Notes: generated by a model not told the origin, from the sequence alone. Positions 45,696 to 54,127 are shown, numbered from the stretch's first letter. The stretch: 64,000 nt of DNA from Thermocatellispora tengchongensis (GCF_014202315.1 NZ_JACHGN010000022.1:137509-201508), one strand, 5' to 3'. Program-made: numbers and translations.

Positions 45696-46346
45696 TCAGG
45701 CGGCCGCCGTGATCGCCTTGGGGGCGTCGTGGTGCAGCCGCGACAGCACGCGCCGGAAGGCGTAGATCGACACGCCGATCGCCAGTCCGCTGATCACCGC
45801 CACGGCGGCGGTGCGCACCAGGAGGTAGGTGCCGATGGACTGGTGCAGCAGCAGCCAGATGCTCACCGTGGAGTTGGCCAGCAGCACGAACGCCCACAGC
45901 AGCGTGATGCGGGCGAAGAAGCGGCGTACGCGCTCGTGGCGCAGCACCGCGTTGGGCAGGTGGATGTAGTCGAGGGTGAGCCTTTGCACCAGGGGCCGGC
46001 GCAGCCGCACCGAGGCGAGGAAGGCCATGCTGATGCAGATCGTGCCCAGCTCGGGCTGCAGGAAGTACACCACGGCGCTGCCGGTCCACAGGCCGAGCAG
46101 CGCGCGTGCGGTGATCGCTATCGCGGCGAGCACCATCGTGCCCGGCACCCTACGGCGGCGCACCAGCCGCCAGGCCACCCCGGCGTAGACCCAGGAGACC
46201 GCGGCGATCAGGGCCCCGTTGAGGCCGAGCAGGGCGAGAGCGGCGTAGAACACGGCCAGCGGTGCGACCACGCCTTCGAGCAACCGGGGCACCGCCTGCC
46301 TGGCGAGTGCGGTCAGGCGGGGCAGGGTGACTGGCGGATGATTCAA
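45696..46346 (-). CDS. VC0807-type integral membrane protein
   Basis: 216 residues, five to six membrane helices. TTG start at 46346 with GGAG 6 bases upstream. ALLGLNGALIAAVSWVYAGVAWRLVRRRRVPG followed by LASVRLRRPLVQRL resembles the VC0807/DUF3159 type of small membrane proteins. Function unknown. Confidence 0.7.
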   Translation of the reverse strand: MNHPPVTLPRLTALARQAVPRLLEGVVAPLAVFYAALALLGLNGALIAAVSWVYAGVAWRLVRRRRVPGTMVLAAIAITARALLGLWTGSAVVYFLQPELGTICISMAFLASVRLRRPLVQRLTLDYIHLPNAVLRHERVRRFFARITLLWAFVLLANSTVSIWLLLHQSIGTYLLVRTAAVAVISGLAIGVSIYAFRRVLSRLHHDAPKAITAAA

Positions 46347-46599
46347 GACTGCTCCGTAAGACGGCCGAACAGCCGGTGCGCGCGAGGCACCGGCGACTAC
46401 CCGGTTATTCGGTTTTCACACGTGGGTGGAAGGTCTCGCCAGGGTTACGGCATAGTAACGCTGGAGTCGCGAGAACGCGCTGCTGAGCAACCGTACCTGA
46501 GCTACGGACTGATCACCGCACTTCCCGGCAAATTAGTTCTGTCCACGCAAAATGGCTCCCCGGGAGCCGGTAGAGGTACGCACCCGCACGGGGCAAGGT
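46347..46599. other. Intergenic region between two membrane protein genes
   Basis: About 250 bases, less GC-rich than the surroundings. It should hold the promoter of the VC0807-type gene and the end of the LysE transcript. No clear promoter, hairpin or gene could be named. Confidence 0.4.
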
Positions 46600-47250
46600 T
46601 CAGCCCAGGCTGGTCGTCGCCAGCTTGGCCCCGAAGCCCAGGAACAGCGCGCCGACCCCGGAGGTGAGCCCCGCCGACAGCTTGCGGCGCTTGCGGAACT
46701 GCGAGGCCAGGAAGGTGCCGCTGAAGATCAGCGCCGACAGGTAGAGCACGCTGAAGAACTGGCAGATCGCCCCCAGCACGAGGAACGACAGCGCCGGAGC
46801 GCCGTAGCCCGGGTCCACGAACTGGATGAAGAACGACACGAAGAACAAGATCGCCTTGGGGTTGAGCAGGCTGATCGTCAACGCCTTGCGGAACGGCGCC
46901 GCGCCCGCCGGCTCCTCCCCGGCGACCGCCCCCTCACCGGCCGGGCTCCGCCAGGCCCGCCAGGCGCCCCGGATCATCTGGAACCCGATCCAGGCGAGAT
47001 AGCCCGCCCCGGCGTACTTCACGATCGCGAACAGCACCGGCGTCGAGCGCAGCAGCGACGCGGCCCCCGCGGCGGCCAGCACCATGAGCACCGTGTCGCC
47101 GAGGAACACCCCGGCCGCGGCCTGATACCCCTGCCGCACCCCGCGCTGCGCGGCGGTGGACAGCACGAACAACGAGTTCGGCCCGGGCAGCAGAATGATC
47201 AGGAACGCGCCCACCACATAGGTCCACAGATCAGTGATGCCGAAGTACAT
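46600..47250 (-). CDS. LysE family amino-acid exporter (LeuE-like)
   Basis: 216 residues, six membrane segments. Diagnostic N-terminal LLPGPNSLFVLSTAAQRGVRQGYQAA and the KALTISLLNPKAILFFVSFFIQF block. Exports hydrophobic or basic amino acids or homoserine lactone-like compounds. ATG at 47250, ordinary length. Confidence 0.92.
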   Translation of the reverse strand: MYFGITDLWTYVVGAFLIILLPGPNSLFVLSTAAQRGVRQGYQAAAGVFLGDTVLMVLAAAGAASLLRSTPVLFAIVKYAGAGYLAWIGFQMIRGAWRAWRSPAGEGAVAGEEPAGAAPFRKALTISLLNPKAILFFVSFFIQFVDPGYGAPALSFLVLGAICQFFSVLYLSALIFSGTFLASQFRKRRKLSAGLTSGVGALFLGFGAKLATTSLG

Positions 47251-47443
47251 ATGGCGCCGCCACCCTCAACGCAACCCCAACGACCACCCGGTCACGGTAC
47301 ATGACACCCTGCCCCGCCTCCAGACCGCACCGGCCCCCTCGGCTCCAGGGCAGGCACGGTACGACCCGGGCCGGCGCCGGCATGGCCTGAGCCCGGCCCG
47401 CGGCGGGCCGTGGTCCAGTACTCCTGGCGACTCCTGGCGACTT

Positions 47444-47880
47444 CTAGCGCCGCTGGGGGACGCGGACGGTCTCCACCCAGGCGGGCGGGAGCGGCGGGTC
47501 CTCGCCGACCAGGGCGGCGATCAGGCGGCAGGTCTCCGGCTCGTCCGGCCAGGGGGTGAAGCCGTCGGTGAGGACGATCACGACCTGCGGACGCTCGCGG
47601 GCGGCCAGGGCCCGCCGGCCAGGACGGTGCGCCAGTCCACGACCGGCTCCAGGACCTCCTCGGCCCACCGCCGCCATCCGGCGGGCAGGTCGCCCCGGCC
47701 GCGCACGTGCGCCCGCATCGCCTGGGCGGTGTGCCGGCGCATGGCCTCCGCCTCGACCGGGCTCATCCCCTCGCCGCCGCCCTCCTCCCACGGACGCGGC
47801 TCGCCGTGCGCGCCCGAGCCGCAGTCGCACTCGTTCAGGAAGCGCGGCAGGCCGCATCCGGCCCACGGCGAGGAGCGGGG
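47444..47880 (-). pseudogene. Degraded VWA-like metallopeptidase (DUF2201-type) gene
   Basis: Two pieces in different frames. Upstream piece (about 47880-47610): CDCGSGAHGEPRPWE, then AEAMRRHTAQAMRAHVRGRG and PAGWRRWAEEVLEPVVDWR, the segment that normally links the peptidase and VWA domains. Downstream piece (about 47610-47444): PQVVIVLTDGFTPWPDEPET and a normal family C-terminus ending at the stop. The N-terminal peptidase part and roughly 120 residues at the start of the VWA domain, including the MIDAS DxSxS, are missing, and the frame shifts at the join. The upstream end runs straight into a dispersed-repeat copy. A related intact gene is at 56659. Confidence 0.75.
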
Positions 47881-47894
47881 CACGCCAAGTGCGT

Positions 47895-47998
47895 ACCCCG
47901 TCCGGGAGAAGCCGGCGAGGGGACGCCACACCCGCGCCCAGATCCCGGCCCTCACCCCCATCCCGCCCTCGGCAAGATCCCCCGTTCTCCGGAGACCC
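47895..47998 (+). repeat. Dispersed intergenic repeat, copy D (diverged)
   Basis: TACCCCGTCCGGGAGAAGCC begins an alignment with copies A and B. The best-conserved part is CACCCCCATCCCGCCCTCGGCAAGATCCCCCGTT, ending CTCCGGAGACCC. It is about 42 kb from the other copies and lies exactly where the broken metallopeptidase gene loses homology to its family. Confidence 0.6.
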
Positions 47999-48043
47999 GG
48001 CGATGGGCGGCCCCGCCGTTGCCCGCGGCGCTGGAGATCCTCC

Positions 48044-48080
48044 TTGAGTAGGAGGAGTCGAACGATATATCGCGATATGT
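48044..48080. promoter_or_regulatory. Promoter with ATATCGCGATAT palindrome before the SIP gene
   Basis: ATATCGCGATAT at 48067-48078 is a perfect 12-bp palindrome in an A/T-rich pocket of otherwise GC-rich DNA. A candidate -35 TTGAGT (48044-48049) sits 16 bases before a TATATC -10 that overlaps the palindrome. The layout suggests repression. PadR-type repressors use AT-rich sites of this kind; that attribution is inference. Confidence 0.5.
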
Positions 48081-48126
48081 TGTGGATAGGTCAGAACAGG
48101 CGGTGAGAACAGTAGGGAGGGCTGTG

Positions 48127-48885
48127 ATGCCATCGGCGACCAGGGCCGGGCGCGTGTTGCGGGAGCGGATCTTCGTGGCCGGGGTGATCGGGGCGGTCGA
48201 GTGGATGACGCCGCGGATGCGGCGGGTGCGGGTCGTGGGGCCCGCCATCGGGGGGTTGAGGTGGACGCCGGGGCAGCATGTTCGGTTGGTGGTCAACGAC
48301 CTGTTCAACGCCCGGACCTGGCTGACGGGGGCGGTGCGTGACGCGCTGCGGACGTACTCGGTGTGGGATCTCGATCCGACGTGGGAGGCGCTGGATCTGG
48401 TGATGCTGGATCACGGCGGGGACTCGCCGGGGGCCGCGTGGCTGCGGGCGGCGGAGGTGGGGCAGGAGGTGTCCTTCACCCGGCCGCAGGGCGGGTTCAC
48501 GGTGCGGGCCGGGGCGCCGTACCACCTGTTCGCGGGGGAGGAGACCGCGTCGGTGGCGTTCGGGGCGATGCTGCGGTCGCTGCCCGCCTCGGCTCGGGTG
48601 TACGGGGCGGTGGAGGCCGGCGCGCCGGAGGACCACCTCGACCTGCCGCGCGGTGAGGACCTGGTGCGGGTCGATCGTCACGGCGCGTCGGCGGCGGACA
48701 GCGCGGCGCTGGTGGAGGCGGTGCGGGGGCTCGACCTGCCGGACGAGCCGGGGGTGGCCTATCTGGCCGGTGAGGCCCGGACGATCCAGGCGGTACGCCA
48801 ACACCTCGTGCGCGAGCGCGGCTGGCGGCGCGGCGATGTGGTGACCAAGCCCTTCTGGACGCCCGGCAGGCGCGGCATGGACTGA
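48127..48885 (+). CDS. Siderophore-interacting protein (FAD-dependent ferric reductase family)
   Basis: 252 residues from ATG 48127, with AGGGAGG upstream; an in-frame ATG at 48082 would overlap the operator. FAD domain: TPRMRRVRVVGPAI, WTPGQHVRLVV, then RTYSVWDLDP. C-terminal SIP domain: LFAGEETASVAFGAMLRSLP, VYGAVEA, and GVAYLAGEARTIQAVRQHL. Reduces ferric siderophores in the cytosol with NAD(P)H to release iron. Stands alone between terminators. Confidence 0.9.
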   Translation: MPSATRAGRVLRERIFVAGVIGAVEWMTPRMRRVRVVGPAIGGLRWTPGQHVRLVVNDLFNARTWLTGAVRDALRTYSVWDLDPTWEALDLVMLDHGGDSPGAAWLRAAEVGQEVSFTRPQGGFTVRAGAPYHLFAGEETASVAFGAMLRSLPASARVYGAVEAGAPEDHLDLPRGEDLVRVDRHGASAADSAALVEAVRGLDLPDEPGVAYLAGEARTIQAVRQHLVRERGWRRGDVVTKPFWTPGRRGMD

Positions 48886-48908
48886 TCGCCGACGGTCATC
48901 GGGATGTC

Positions 48909-48950
48909 ACGGGGCTCGTCCGGATTGGGCGGGCCCCGTAGGCCGTTTTT
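48909..48950 (+). terminator. Rho-independent-type terminator after the SIP gene
   Basis: ACGGGGC (48909-48915) pairs with GCCCCGT (48933-48939), with extra pairing possible in the loop. A five-T run follows at 48946-48950. It separates the SIP gene from the chitinase promoter, which begins six bases later. Confidence 0.75.
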
Positions 48951-48955
48951 GGGTC

Positions 48956-48984
48956 TTGTCAGTGTGTGATGTCAAAGCTACGAT
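48956..48984 (+). promoter_or_regulatory. Promoter of the chitinase cluster
   Basis: TTGTCA (48956-48961), exactly 17 bases, TACGAT (48979-48984): a strong match to the actinomycete housekeeping promoter. Transcription would start around 48991, at the edge of the palindrome at 48993-49015, leaving a ~50-base leader before the first chitinase. Confidence 0.75.
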
Positions 48985-48992
48985 CGCGACAA

Positions 48993-49015
48993 CTCTTAGG
49001 AAAGTTTCCTAAAAG
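48993..49015. promoter_or_regulatory. Palindromic operator at the chitinase transcription start
   Basis: TTAGGAAA-G-TTTCCTAA (48996-49012) is a perfect 17-base palindrome, extendable to CTcTTAGGAAA/TTTCCTAAaAG with one mismatch per arm. Placed at the predicted +1, it fits a repressor site, plausibly sensing chitin oligosaccharides. It does not match the DasR site pattern (ACTGGTCTAGACCACT), so another regulator is implied. The cognate gene is not in the window. Confidence 0.75.
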
Positions 49016-49043
49016 TAAGGCCAACGCACACGCTGAGGGCTTC

Positions 49044-50645
49044 ATGCGCATCCCCCCGAGAACCATCACCTCCCATCTCGCCGCAGTCCTCGCCGCCCTC
49101 CTCGCGCTGGCGGCCGTCCTCGTCCCCGCCGCCCCCGCGAGCGCCGCGTCCGCCACGGCGGTCTTCACCAAGACCTCCGACTGGGGGACCGGGTTCGAGG
49201 GCAAGTACGTCATCACCAACGGCACGTCGCAGACGATCAACGGCTGGTCGGTGTCGTTCGACCTGCCCGCCGGGGCGACCGTCAGCTCGTCGTGGGACGC
49301 CTCGATGTCCCGCAACGGGCAGCGGTTCACCTTCACCGGCACCTGGAACGGCACGCTGGCGCCGGGCGCGAGCGCGAGCTTCGGCTTCATCGGCAGCCCC
49401 GGCTCGGCCACGCCGTCCAACTGCACGCTCAACGGCGCGTCCTGCACCGACGGCGGGACCGGCCCTCAGCCGGGCGTCCCGGGCAAGCCGGGAACGCCGT
49501 CGGCCACCTCCACGTCGTCGTCGATCACGCTCTCGTGGGGCGCGTCGAGCGGCACGGTCACCGGCTACCGGGTCTACGAGGGCACCGTTGTCAAGGCCAC
49601 TGTCACGGGCACGAGCGCGACCATCTCCGGCCTGGCCGCCTGCAGCTCGCACACCTACACCGTCAAGGCGTACAACGCGCAGGGCGAGTCGGCCGCCAGC
49701 GACTCCGTGACCGGCACGACCACAGGGTGCACCGGAGGCGGCGGGCCGCTGCCGGCGCACTTCCTCACCGGCTACTGGCACAACTTCGTCAACGCGGCCG
49801 TGGAGATGAGACTCGCCGCGGTCCCCGACGAGTACGACCTGGTGGCCGTGGCCTTCGCCGAGGCCACGTCCACCCCCGGCGAGCTGACCTTCCAGCTCGA
49901 CCCGCAGCTCGCCGCCGCCGTCGGCGGCTACACCGACGCCCAGTTCCGGGCCGACATCCAGGCGCTGCACGCCCGCGGCAAGAAGGTGATCCTGTCGGTC
50001 GGCGGCGAGCTGGGCCGGGTCCAGGTCGCCAGCTCCCAGGCCGCGACCGCCTTCGCCGACAGCGCGTACGCCCTGATGCGGAGCTACGGCTTCGACGGGG
50101 TGGACATCGACCTGGAGAACGGGCTCAACCCCACCTACATGGCCGAGGCGCTACGGCAGCTCCGCGCCAAGGCGGGCCCGGACCTGATCATCACGATGGC
50201 GCCGCAGACCCTCGACATGCATTCCACGCAGGGCAGCTACTTCCAGCTCGCGCTCGCGATCAAGGACATCCTCACGGTCGTCCACACCCAGTACTACAAC
50301 TCCGGCCCGATGCTCGGCTGCGACCAGAACCAGGCGTACAGCCAGGGCAACGTCAACTTCCTGGTCGCGCTGGCCTGCAACCAACTGGAGAACGGGCTGC
50401 GCCCGGACCAGGTAGCGCTCGGCCTGCCCGCGGGCCCCGGCGCCGCCGGCGGCGGCGTGGTCGCCCCGTCCGTGGTCAACAACGCGCTGGACTGCCTGAC
50501 CAAGCGGGTCAACTGCGGCAGCTTCGTGCCGCCGCGCACCTATCCCGGCATCCGCGGCGCGATGACCTGGTCGATCAACTGGGACGCCGCCAACGGCTGG
50601 AGCTTCAGCAAGACCGTCAAGCCGCACCTGTCCACCCTTCCCTGA
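49044..50645 (+). CDS. Secreted chitinase 1: CBM2-FN3-GH18
   Basis: 533 residues from ATG 49044. A signal peptide ends near APASAA (~residue 33). CBM2 covers ~35-130 (AVFTKTSDWGTGFEGKYVI), an FN3 domain ~150-235, and a GH18 catalytic domain ~245-533. The catalytic DxxDxDxE is FDGVDIDLE with the acid Glu358; SVGG and MTWSINWD are further GH18 landmarks. It hydrolyses chitin outside the cell. An ATG 26 codons upstream overlaps the operator and is rejected. First gene of a three-chitinase unit; chitinase 2 starts 17 bases after its stop. Confidence 0.95.
   Translation: MRIPPRTITSHLAAVLAALLALAAVLVPAAPASAASATAVFTKTSDWGTGFEGKYVITNGTSQTINGWSVSFDLPAGATVSSSWDASMSRNGQRFTFTGTWNGTLAPGASASFGFIGSPGSATPSNCTLNGASCTDGGTGPQPGVPGKPGTPSATSTSSSITLSWGASSGTVTGYRVYEGTVVKATVTGTSATISGLAACSSHTYTVKAYNAQGESAASDSVTGTTTGCTGGGGPLPAHFLTGYWHNFVNAAVEMRLAAVPDEYDLVAVAFAEATSTPGELTFQLDPQLAAAVGGYTDAQFRADIQALHARGKKVILSVGGELGRVQVASSQAATAFADSAYALMRSYGFDGVDIDLENGLNPTYMAEALRQLRAKAGPDLIITMAPQTLDMHSTQGSYFQLALAIKDILTVVHTQYYNSGPMLGCDQNQAYSQGNVNFLVALACNQLENGLRPDQVALGLPAGPGAAGGGVVAPSVVNNALDCLTKRVNCGSFVPPRTYPGIRGAMTWSINWDAANGWSFSKTVKPHLSTLP
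49182..49426 (+). repeat. 245-bp near-identical block shared by chitinases 1 and 2 (copy 1)
   Basis: Bases 49182-49426 match 50798-51042 (offset 1616) with a single visible mismatch (AACGGC/AATGGC). The block encodes most of the CBM2 domain. Flanking FN3 and signal sequences are clearly more diverged, pointing to recent duplication followed by divergence or to gene conversion of the CBM. Confidence 0.9.
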
Positions 50646-50662
50646 CCCCCCGAGGGAGCACG

Positions 50663-52231
50663 ATGAGATTCCGCTTCAGACTCCGCCGTACGGCGACGGC
50701 CGTACTCGCCGCGCTCGCGCTCACCTGCGCCGGTCTCGTCACCGCCGCTCCGGCCTCGGCCGCCTCGGCGACCGCGGTCTTCACCAAGACCTCGGAGTGG
50801 GGGACCGGGTTCGAGGGCAAGTACGTCATCACCAATGGCACGTCGCAGACGATCAACGGCTGGTCGGTGTCGTTCGACCTGCCCGCCGGGGCGACCGTCA
50901 GCTCGTCGTGGGACGCCTCGATGTCCCGCAACGGGCAGCGGTTCACCTTCACCGGCACCTGGAACGGCACGCTGGCGCCGGGCGCGAGCGCGAGCTTCGG
51001 CTTCATCGGCAGCCCCGGCTCGGCCACGCCGTCCAACTGCACCCTGAACGGCGCCTCCTGTGACGGCGGCGGCAACCCCGACCCGGGCGCGCCCGGCACT
51101 CCCGGTACGCCGTCGGTGACCGGCACCACCAACAGCAGCATCTCGCTGTCGTGGGGCGCGTCCAGCGGCACCGTCACCGGATACCGCGTCTACGAGGGCA
51201 CGGCGGTGCGCGCCACCGTCAGCGGCACCAGCGCCACCATCTCCGGCCTGGCCGCCTGCACCTCGCACACCTACACCGTCAAGGCGTACAACGCGCAGGG
51301 CGAGTCGGCGGCGAGCGCGCAGGTCACCGGGACCACCACCGGGTGCCCCAGCGGCGGTGGCAAGATGCCCGGCGCGCCGTACCTCTACATGGGCTGGGGC
51401 AACCCGCCGAGCCCGGCCACGGTGATGAGCGCGACCGGGGTGAAGTCCTTCACCATGGCGTTCATCCTGTCCAGCGGCGGCTGCACCCCCGCCTGGGACG
51501 GCAACCGGCCGCTGACCGGCGGCGCCGACGCCGCGGCGATCCAGCAGATCAAGGCCGCGGGCGGCAGCGTGCAGATCTCCTTCGGCGGCTGGCAGGGCAA
51601 CAAGCTCGGCCCGAACTGCGCGACGCCCGAGGCGTTCGCGGGCGCGGTGCAGCAGGTCATCAACGCGGTCGGCCCGGCGGTGGTGGACTTCGACATCGAG
51701 AACACCGACGAGTTCGAGAACTACACCGTGCAGGACCGCATCCTGAACGGCCTGAAGATCGTCAAGGCGAACAACCCGAACGTCAAGGTCGTCGTCACCT
51801 TCGGCACCACCCGCACCGGCCCGAACGCGCACGGCATCCGGCTGATCAACCAGGCCAAGGCGCTGAACGTGCCGATCGACAACTTCACGATCATGCCGTT
51901 CGACTTCGGCAGCTCCAACATCTACCAGGACACCGTCAACGCGGCCGAGGGCCTGAAGAACGCGCTGAAGGCGGCGTACGGGTGGAACGACGCCACCGCG
52001 TACGCGCACATGGGCATCTCGGGCATGAACGGCCTGTCCGACCAGCAGGAGCTGACCACGCCCCAGACCTGGACCCAGATCCGCGACTGGGCCAAGGCCC
52101 GCGGCCTGACGCGGCTGGCGTACTGGTCGGTCAACCGTGACCGCGGCTGCCCCGGCGGCGGCGTGACGTCCAACTGCAGCGGCATCGCGCAGAGCGACTG
52201 GGAGTTCACCCGCATCACCGCGGGCTTCTGA
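50663..52231 (+). CDS. Secreted chitinase 2: CBM2-FN3-GH18 (chitinase D-like)
   Basis: 522 residues. Signal peptide to about residue 33 (LTCAGLVTAAPASAA), CBM2 almost identical to chitinase 1, FN3, then a GH18 domain of a different subgroup starting APYLYMGWGNPPSP. The catalytic motif is AVVDFDIENTDEF with Glu346. GSVQISFGGWQG, TIMPFDFGSS and the final LAYWSVNRDRGC resemble bacterial chitinase C/D-type enzymes. Its different catalytic domain suggests complementary cleavage specificity. GAGGGAG precedes the ATG. Confidence 0.95.
   Translation: MRFRFRLRRTATAVLAALALTCAGLVTAAPASAASATAVFTKTSEWGTGFEGKYVITNGTSQTINGWSVSFDLPAGATVSSSWDASMSRNGQRFTFTGTWNGTLAPGASASFGFIGSPGSATPSNCTLNGASCDGGGNPDPGAPGTPGTPSVTGTTNSSISLSWGASSGTVTGYRVYEGTAVRATVSGTSATISGLAACTSHTYTVKAYNAQGESAASAQVTGTTTGCPSGGGKMPGAPYLYMGWGNPPSPATVMSATGVKSFTMAFILSSGGCTPAWDGNRPLTGGADAAAIQQIKAAGGSVQISFGGWQGNKLGPNCATPEAFAGAVQQVINAVGPAVVDFDIENTDEFENYTVQDRILNGLKIVKANNPNVKVVVTFGTTRTGPNAHGIRLINQAKALNVPIDNFTIMPFDFGSSNIYQDTVNAAEGLKNALKAAYGWNDATAYAHMGISGMNGLSDQQELTTPQTWTQIRDWAKARGLTRLAYWSVNRDRGCPGGGVTSNCSGIAQSDWEFTRITAGF
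50798..51042 (+). repeat. 245-bp near-identical block (copy 2)
   Basis: Second copy of the CBM2-coding block described at 49182-49426, in the same orientation and at the same place in the gene. The downstream FN3 regions are similar but diverged. Confidence 0.9.
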
Positions 52232-52244
52232 CCCCTCCCCGACC

Positions 52245-52282
52245 GGTACGGCCCGCGTGAACCCCCCAGCGCGGGCCGTACC
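52245..52282 (+). terminator. Strong hairpin between chitinases 2 and 3
   Basis: GGTACGGCCCGCG (52245-52257) pairs perfectly over 13 bp with CGCGGGCCGTACC (52270-52282). No T-run follows. It may terminate, attenuate or protect the upstream mRNA, so chitinase 3 could be expressed at a different level. Confidence 0.7.
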
Positions 52283-52312
52283 CCTATATGCGCTCAGAAA
52301 GAGGTCCGAAGC

Positions 52313-54127
52313 ATGAGATTCCGTAACTTAGGGGTAGGGCTGGCGCTGGCGCTGGGACTGACCGGGCTCGTGGCCACCCCCGCGCACGCCGCCAACATCG
52401 CCGCCAACCCCGGCTTCGAGTCCGGGCTGTCCGGCTGGACCTGCGGGTCCACCGCGCGCACGGTCACCACCCCGGTGCACGGCGGCTCGGCCGCGCTGGA
52501 GGCCACCCCCCAGGGCGCCGACTACGCGCGCTGCTCCCAGACCGTCGCGGTCAAGCCGGGCTCGGCGTACACGCTGTCGGGCTGGGTGCGCGGCAACTAC
52601 GCCTTCCTCGGCGCGAGCGGCACCGGCACCACCGACACCAGCACCTGGGCCGCCTCGCCGTCGGCGTACACGCGGGTGTCCACCTCCTTCACCACCGGGC
52701 CCGCCACCACCTCGGTCACGATCTACGTCAACGGCTGGTACGGCCAGGGCGCCTACTACGCCGACGACATCGCGCTCGACGGGCCGCCCGGGGACGGCGG
52801 GGGCGGCGACACCACCCCGCCCAGCGTGCCCGGCGGGCTCACCGTCGGCGAGCCGACGTCCGGCTCGCTCCGCCTGAGCTGGTCGGCGTCCACCGACGAC
52901 TCCGGCTCGATCGCCCGCTACGAGGTCTCCCGCGACGGCGGCGCGCCGGTGGCGGTGGGGAACGTCACCTCGTACACGGCGGGCGGGCTCGCCGCGGCCA
53001 CGACGTACCGGTTCAAGGTGCGCGCCTGCGACGCGGCCGGCAACTGCTCCGCGTACGGCCCGGAGGTCGCCGGCACCACCTCGCCGGGCGGCGGCGGGGG
53101 CGGCGGCGACCTGCCCGAGCGGGTCATGGTCGGCTACCTGCACGCGTCCTTCGCCAACGGCTCCGGGTACATCCGCATGCGCGACGTGCCGGACGAGTGG
53201 GACATCATCAACCTCGCCTTCGGCGAGCCCACCTCGGTGACCTCCGGTGACATCCGCTTCCGGCAGTGCCCGGCGGCCGAGTGCCCCAACGTCGAGAGCG
53301 AGGCCGAGTTCATCGCCGCGATCCGCGACAAGCAGGCCGCGGGCAAGAAGGTACTGATCTCCATCGGCGGCCAGAACGGGCAGGTGCAGCTCACCACCAC
53401 CGCCGCCCGCGACGCGTTCGTCCGGTCGGTGAGCGCCATCATCGACAAGTACGGCCTGGACGGGCTCGACATCGACTTCGAGGGCCACTCGCTCTACCTC
53501 GACCCCGGCGACACCGACTTCCGCAACCCGACCACGCCGGTGATCGTCAACCTGATCGCCGCGCTGCGGACCCTCAAGGCCCGCTACGGCGAGGACTTCG
53601 TGCTCACCATGGCGCCGGAGACGTTCTTCGTGCAGCTCGGCTACCAGTTCTACGGCCCCGGCCCGAACGGCACCGCCGACCGGCGCAGCGGGTCGTACCT
53701 GCCGGTCATCCACGCCCTGCGCGACGACCTGACCCTGCTGCACGTGCAGGACTACAACTCCGGGCCGATCATGGGCCTGGACAACGCCTACCACACCATG
53801 GGCACGCACGACTTCCACGTGGCGATGACCGACATGCTGCTGGCCGGGTTCCCGGTCGCGGGCGGGGCCGCGTTCCCGGCGCTGCGCCCGGACCAGGTGG
53901 CGATCGGGCTGCCCGCCGCCCCCTGGGCCGGCAACGGGTTCACCACGGTGGCGGAGGTGCAGAAGGCGTTCGACTGCCTGGCCAAGGGCGCGAACTGCGG
54001 GCCGTACCGGCCGCGCGGGACCTACCCGGGGCTGCGCGGGCTGATGGCCTGGTCGGTCAACTGGGACTCCTACAACTCCCGCGAGTTCTCCCGGGCCCAC
54101 CGCGCCTACCTCGACGCGCTGCCGTAA
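52313..54127 (+). CDS. Secreted chitinase 3: CBM-FN3-GH18
   Basis: 604 residues. Signal peptide (LALALGLTGLVATPAHA, ~27). An N-terminal CBM4/9-16-like jelly-roll follows (NIAANPGFESGLSGWTC ... YYADDIALDG, ~28-155), then FN3 (TPPSVPGGLTVGEPTSGSLR, ~165-255), a Gly linker and GH18 (~265-604) with catalytic Glu390 in LDGLDIDFEG. Ending MAWSVNWDSYNSREFS. Unlike its two neighbours it has no CBM2. It probably binds a different face or form of chitin. Confidence 0.94.
   Translation: MRFRNLGVGLALALGLTGLVATPAHAANIAANPGFESGLSGWTCGSTARTVTTPVHGGSAALEATPQGADYARCSQTVAVKPGSAYTLSGWVRGNYAFLGASGTGTTDTSTWAASPSAYTRVSTSFTTGPATTSVTIYVNGWYGQGAYYADDIALDGPPGDGGGGDTTPPSVPGGLTVGEPTSGSLRLSWSASTDDSGSIARYEVSRDGGAPVAVGNVTSYTAGGLAAATTYRFKVRACDAAGNCSAYGPEVAGTTSPGGGGGGGDLPERVMVGYLHASFANGSGYIRMRDVPDEWDIINLAFGEPTSVTSGDIRFRQCPAAECPNVESEAEFIAAIRDKQAAGKKVLISIGGQNGQVQLTTTAARDAFVRSVSAIIDKYGLDGLDIDFEGHSLYLDPGDTDFRNPTTPVIVNLIAALRTLKARYGEDFVLTMAPETFFVQLGYQFYGPGPNGTADRRSGSYLPVIHALRDDLTLLHVQDYNSGPIMGLDNAYHTMGTHDFHVAMTDMLLAGFPVAGGAAFPALRPDQVAIGLPAAPWAGNGFTTVAEVQKAFDCLAKGANCGPYRPRGTYPGLRGLMAWSVNWDSYNSREFSRAHRAYLDALP

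Noticed and set aside
48966..49043. Upstream ATG giving the first chitinase 26 extra residues
   Set aside because: It would lie upstream of the predicted transcription start and across the operator. The ATG at 49044 gives a proper signal peptide and has GAGGG upstream.
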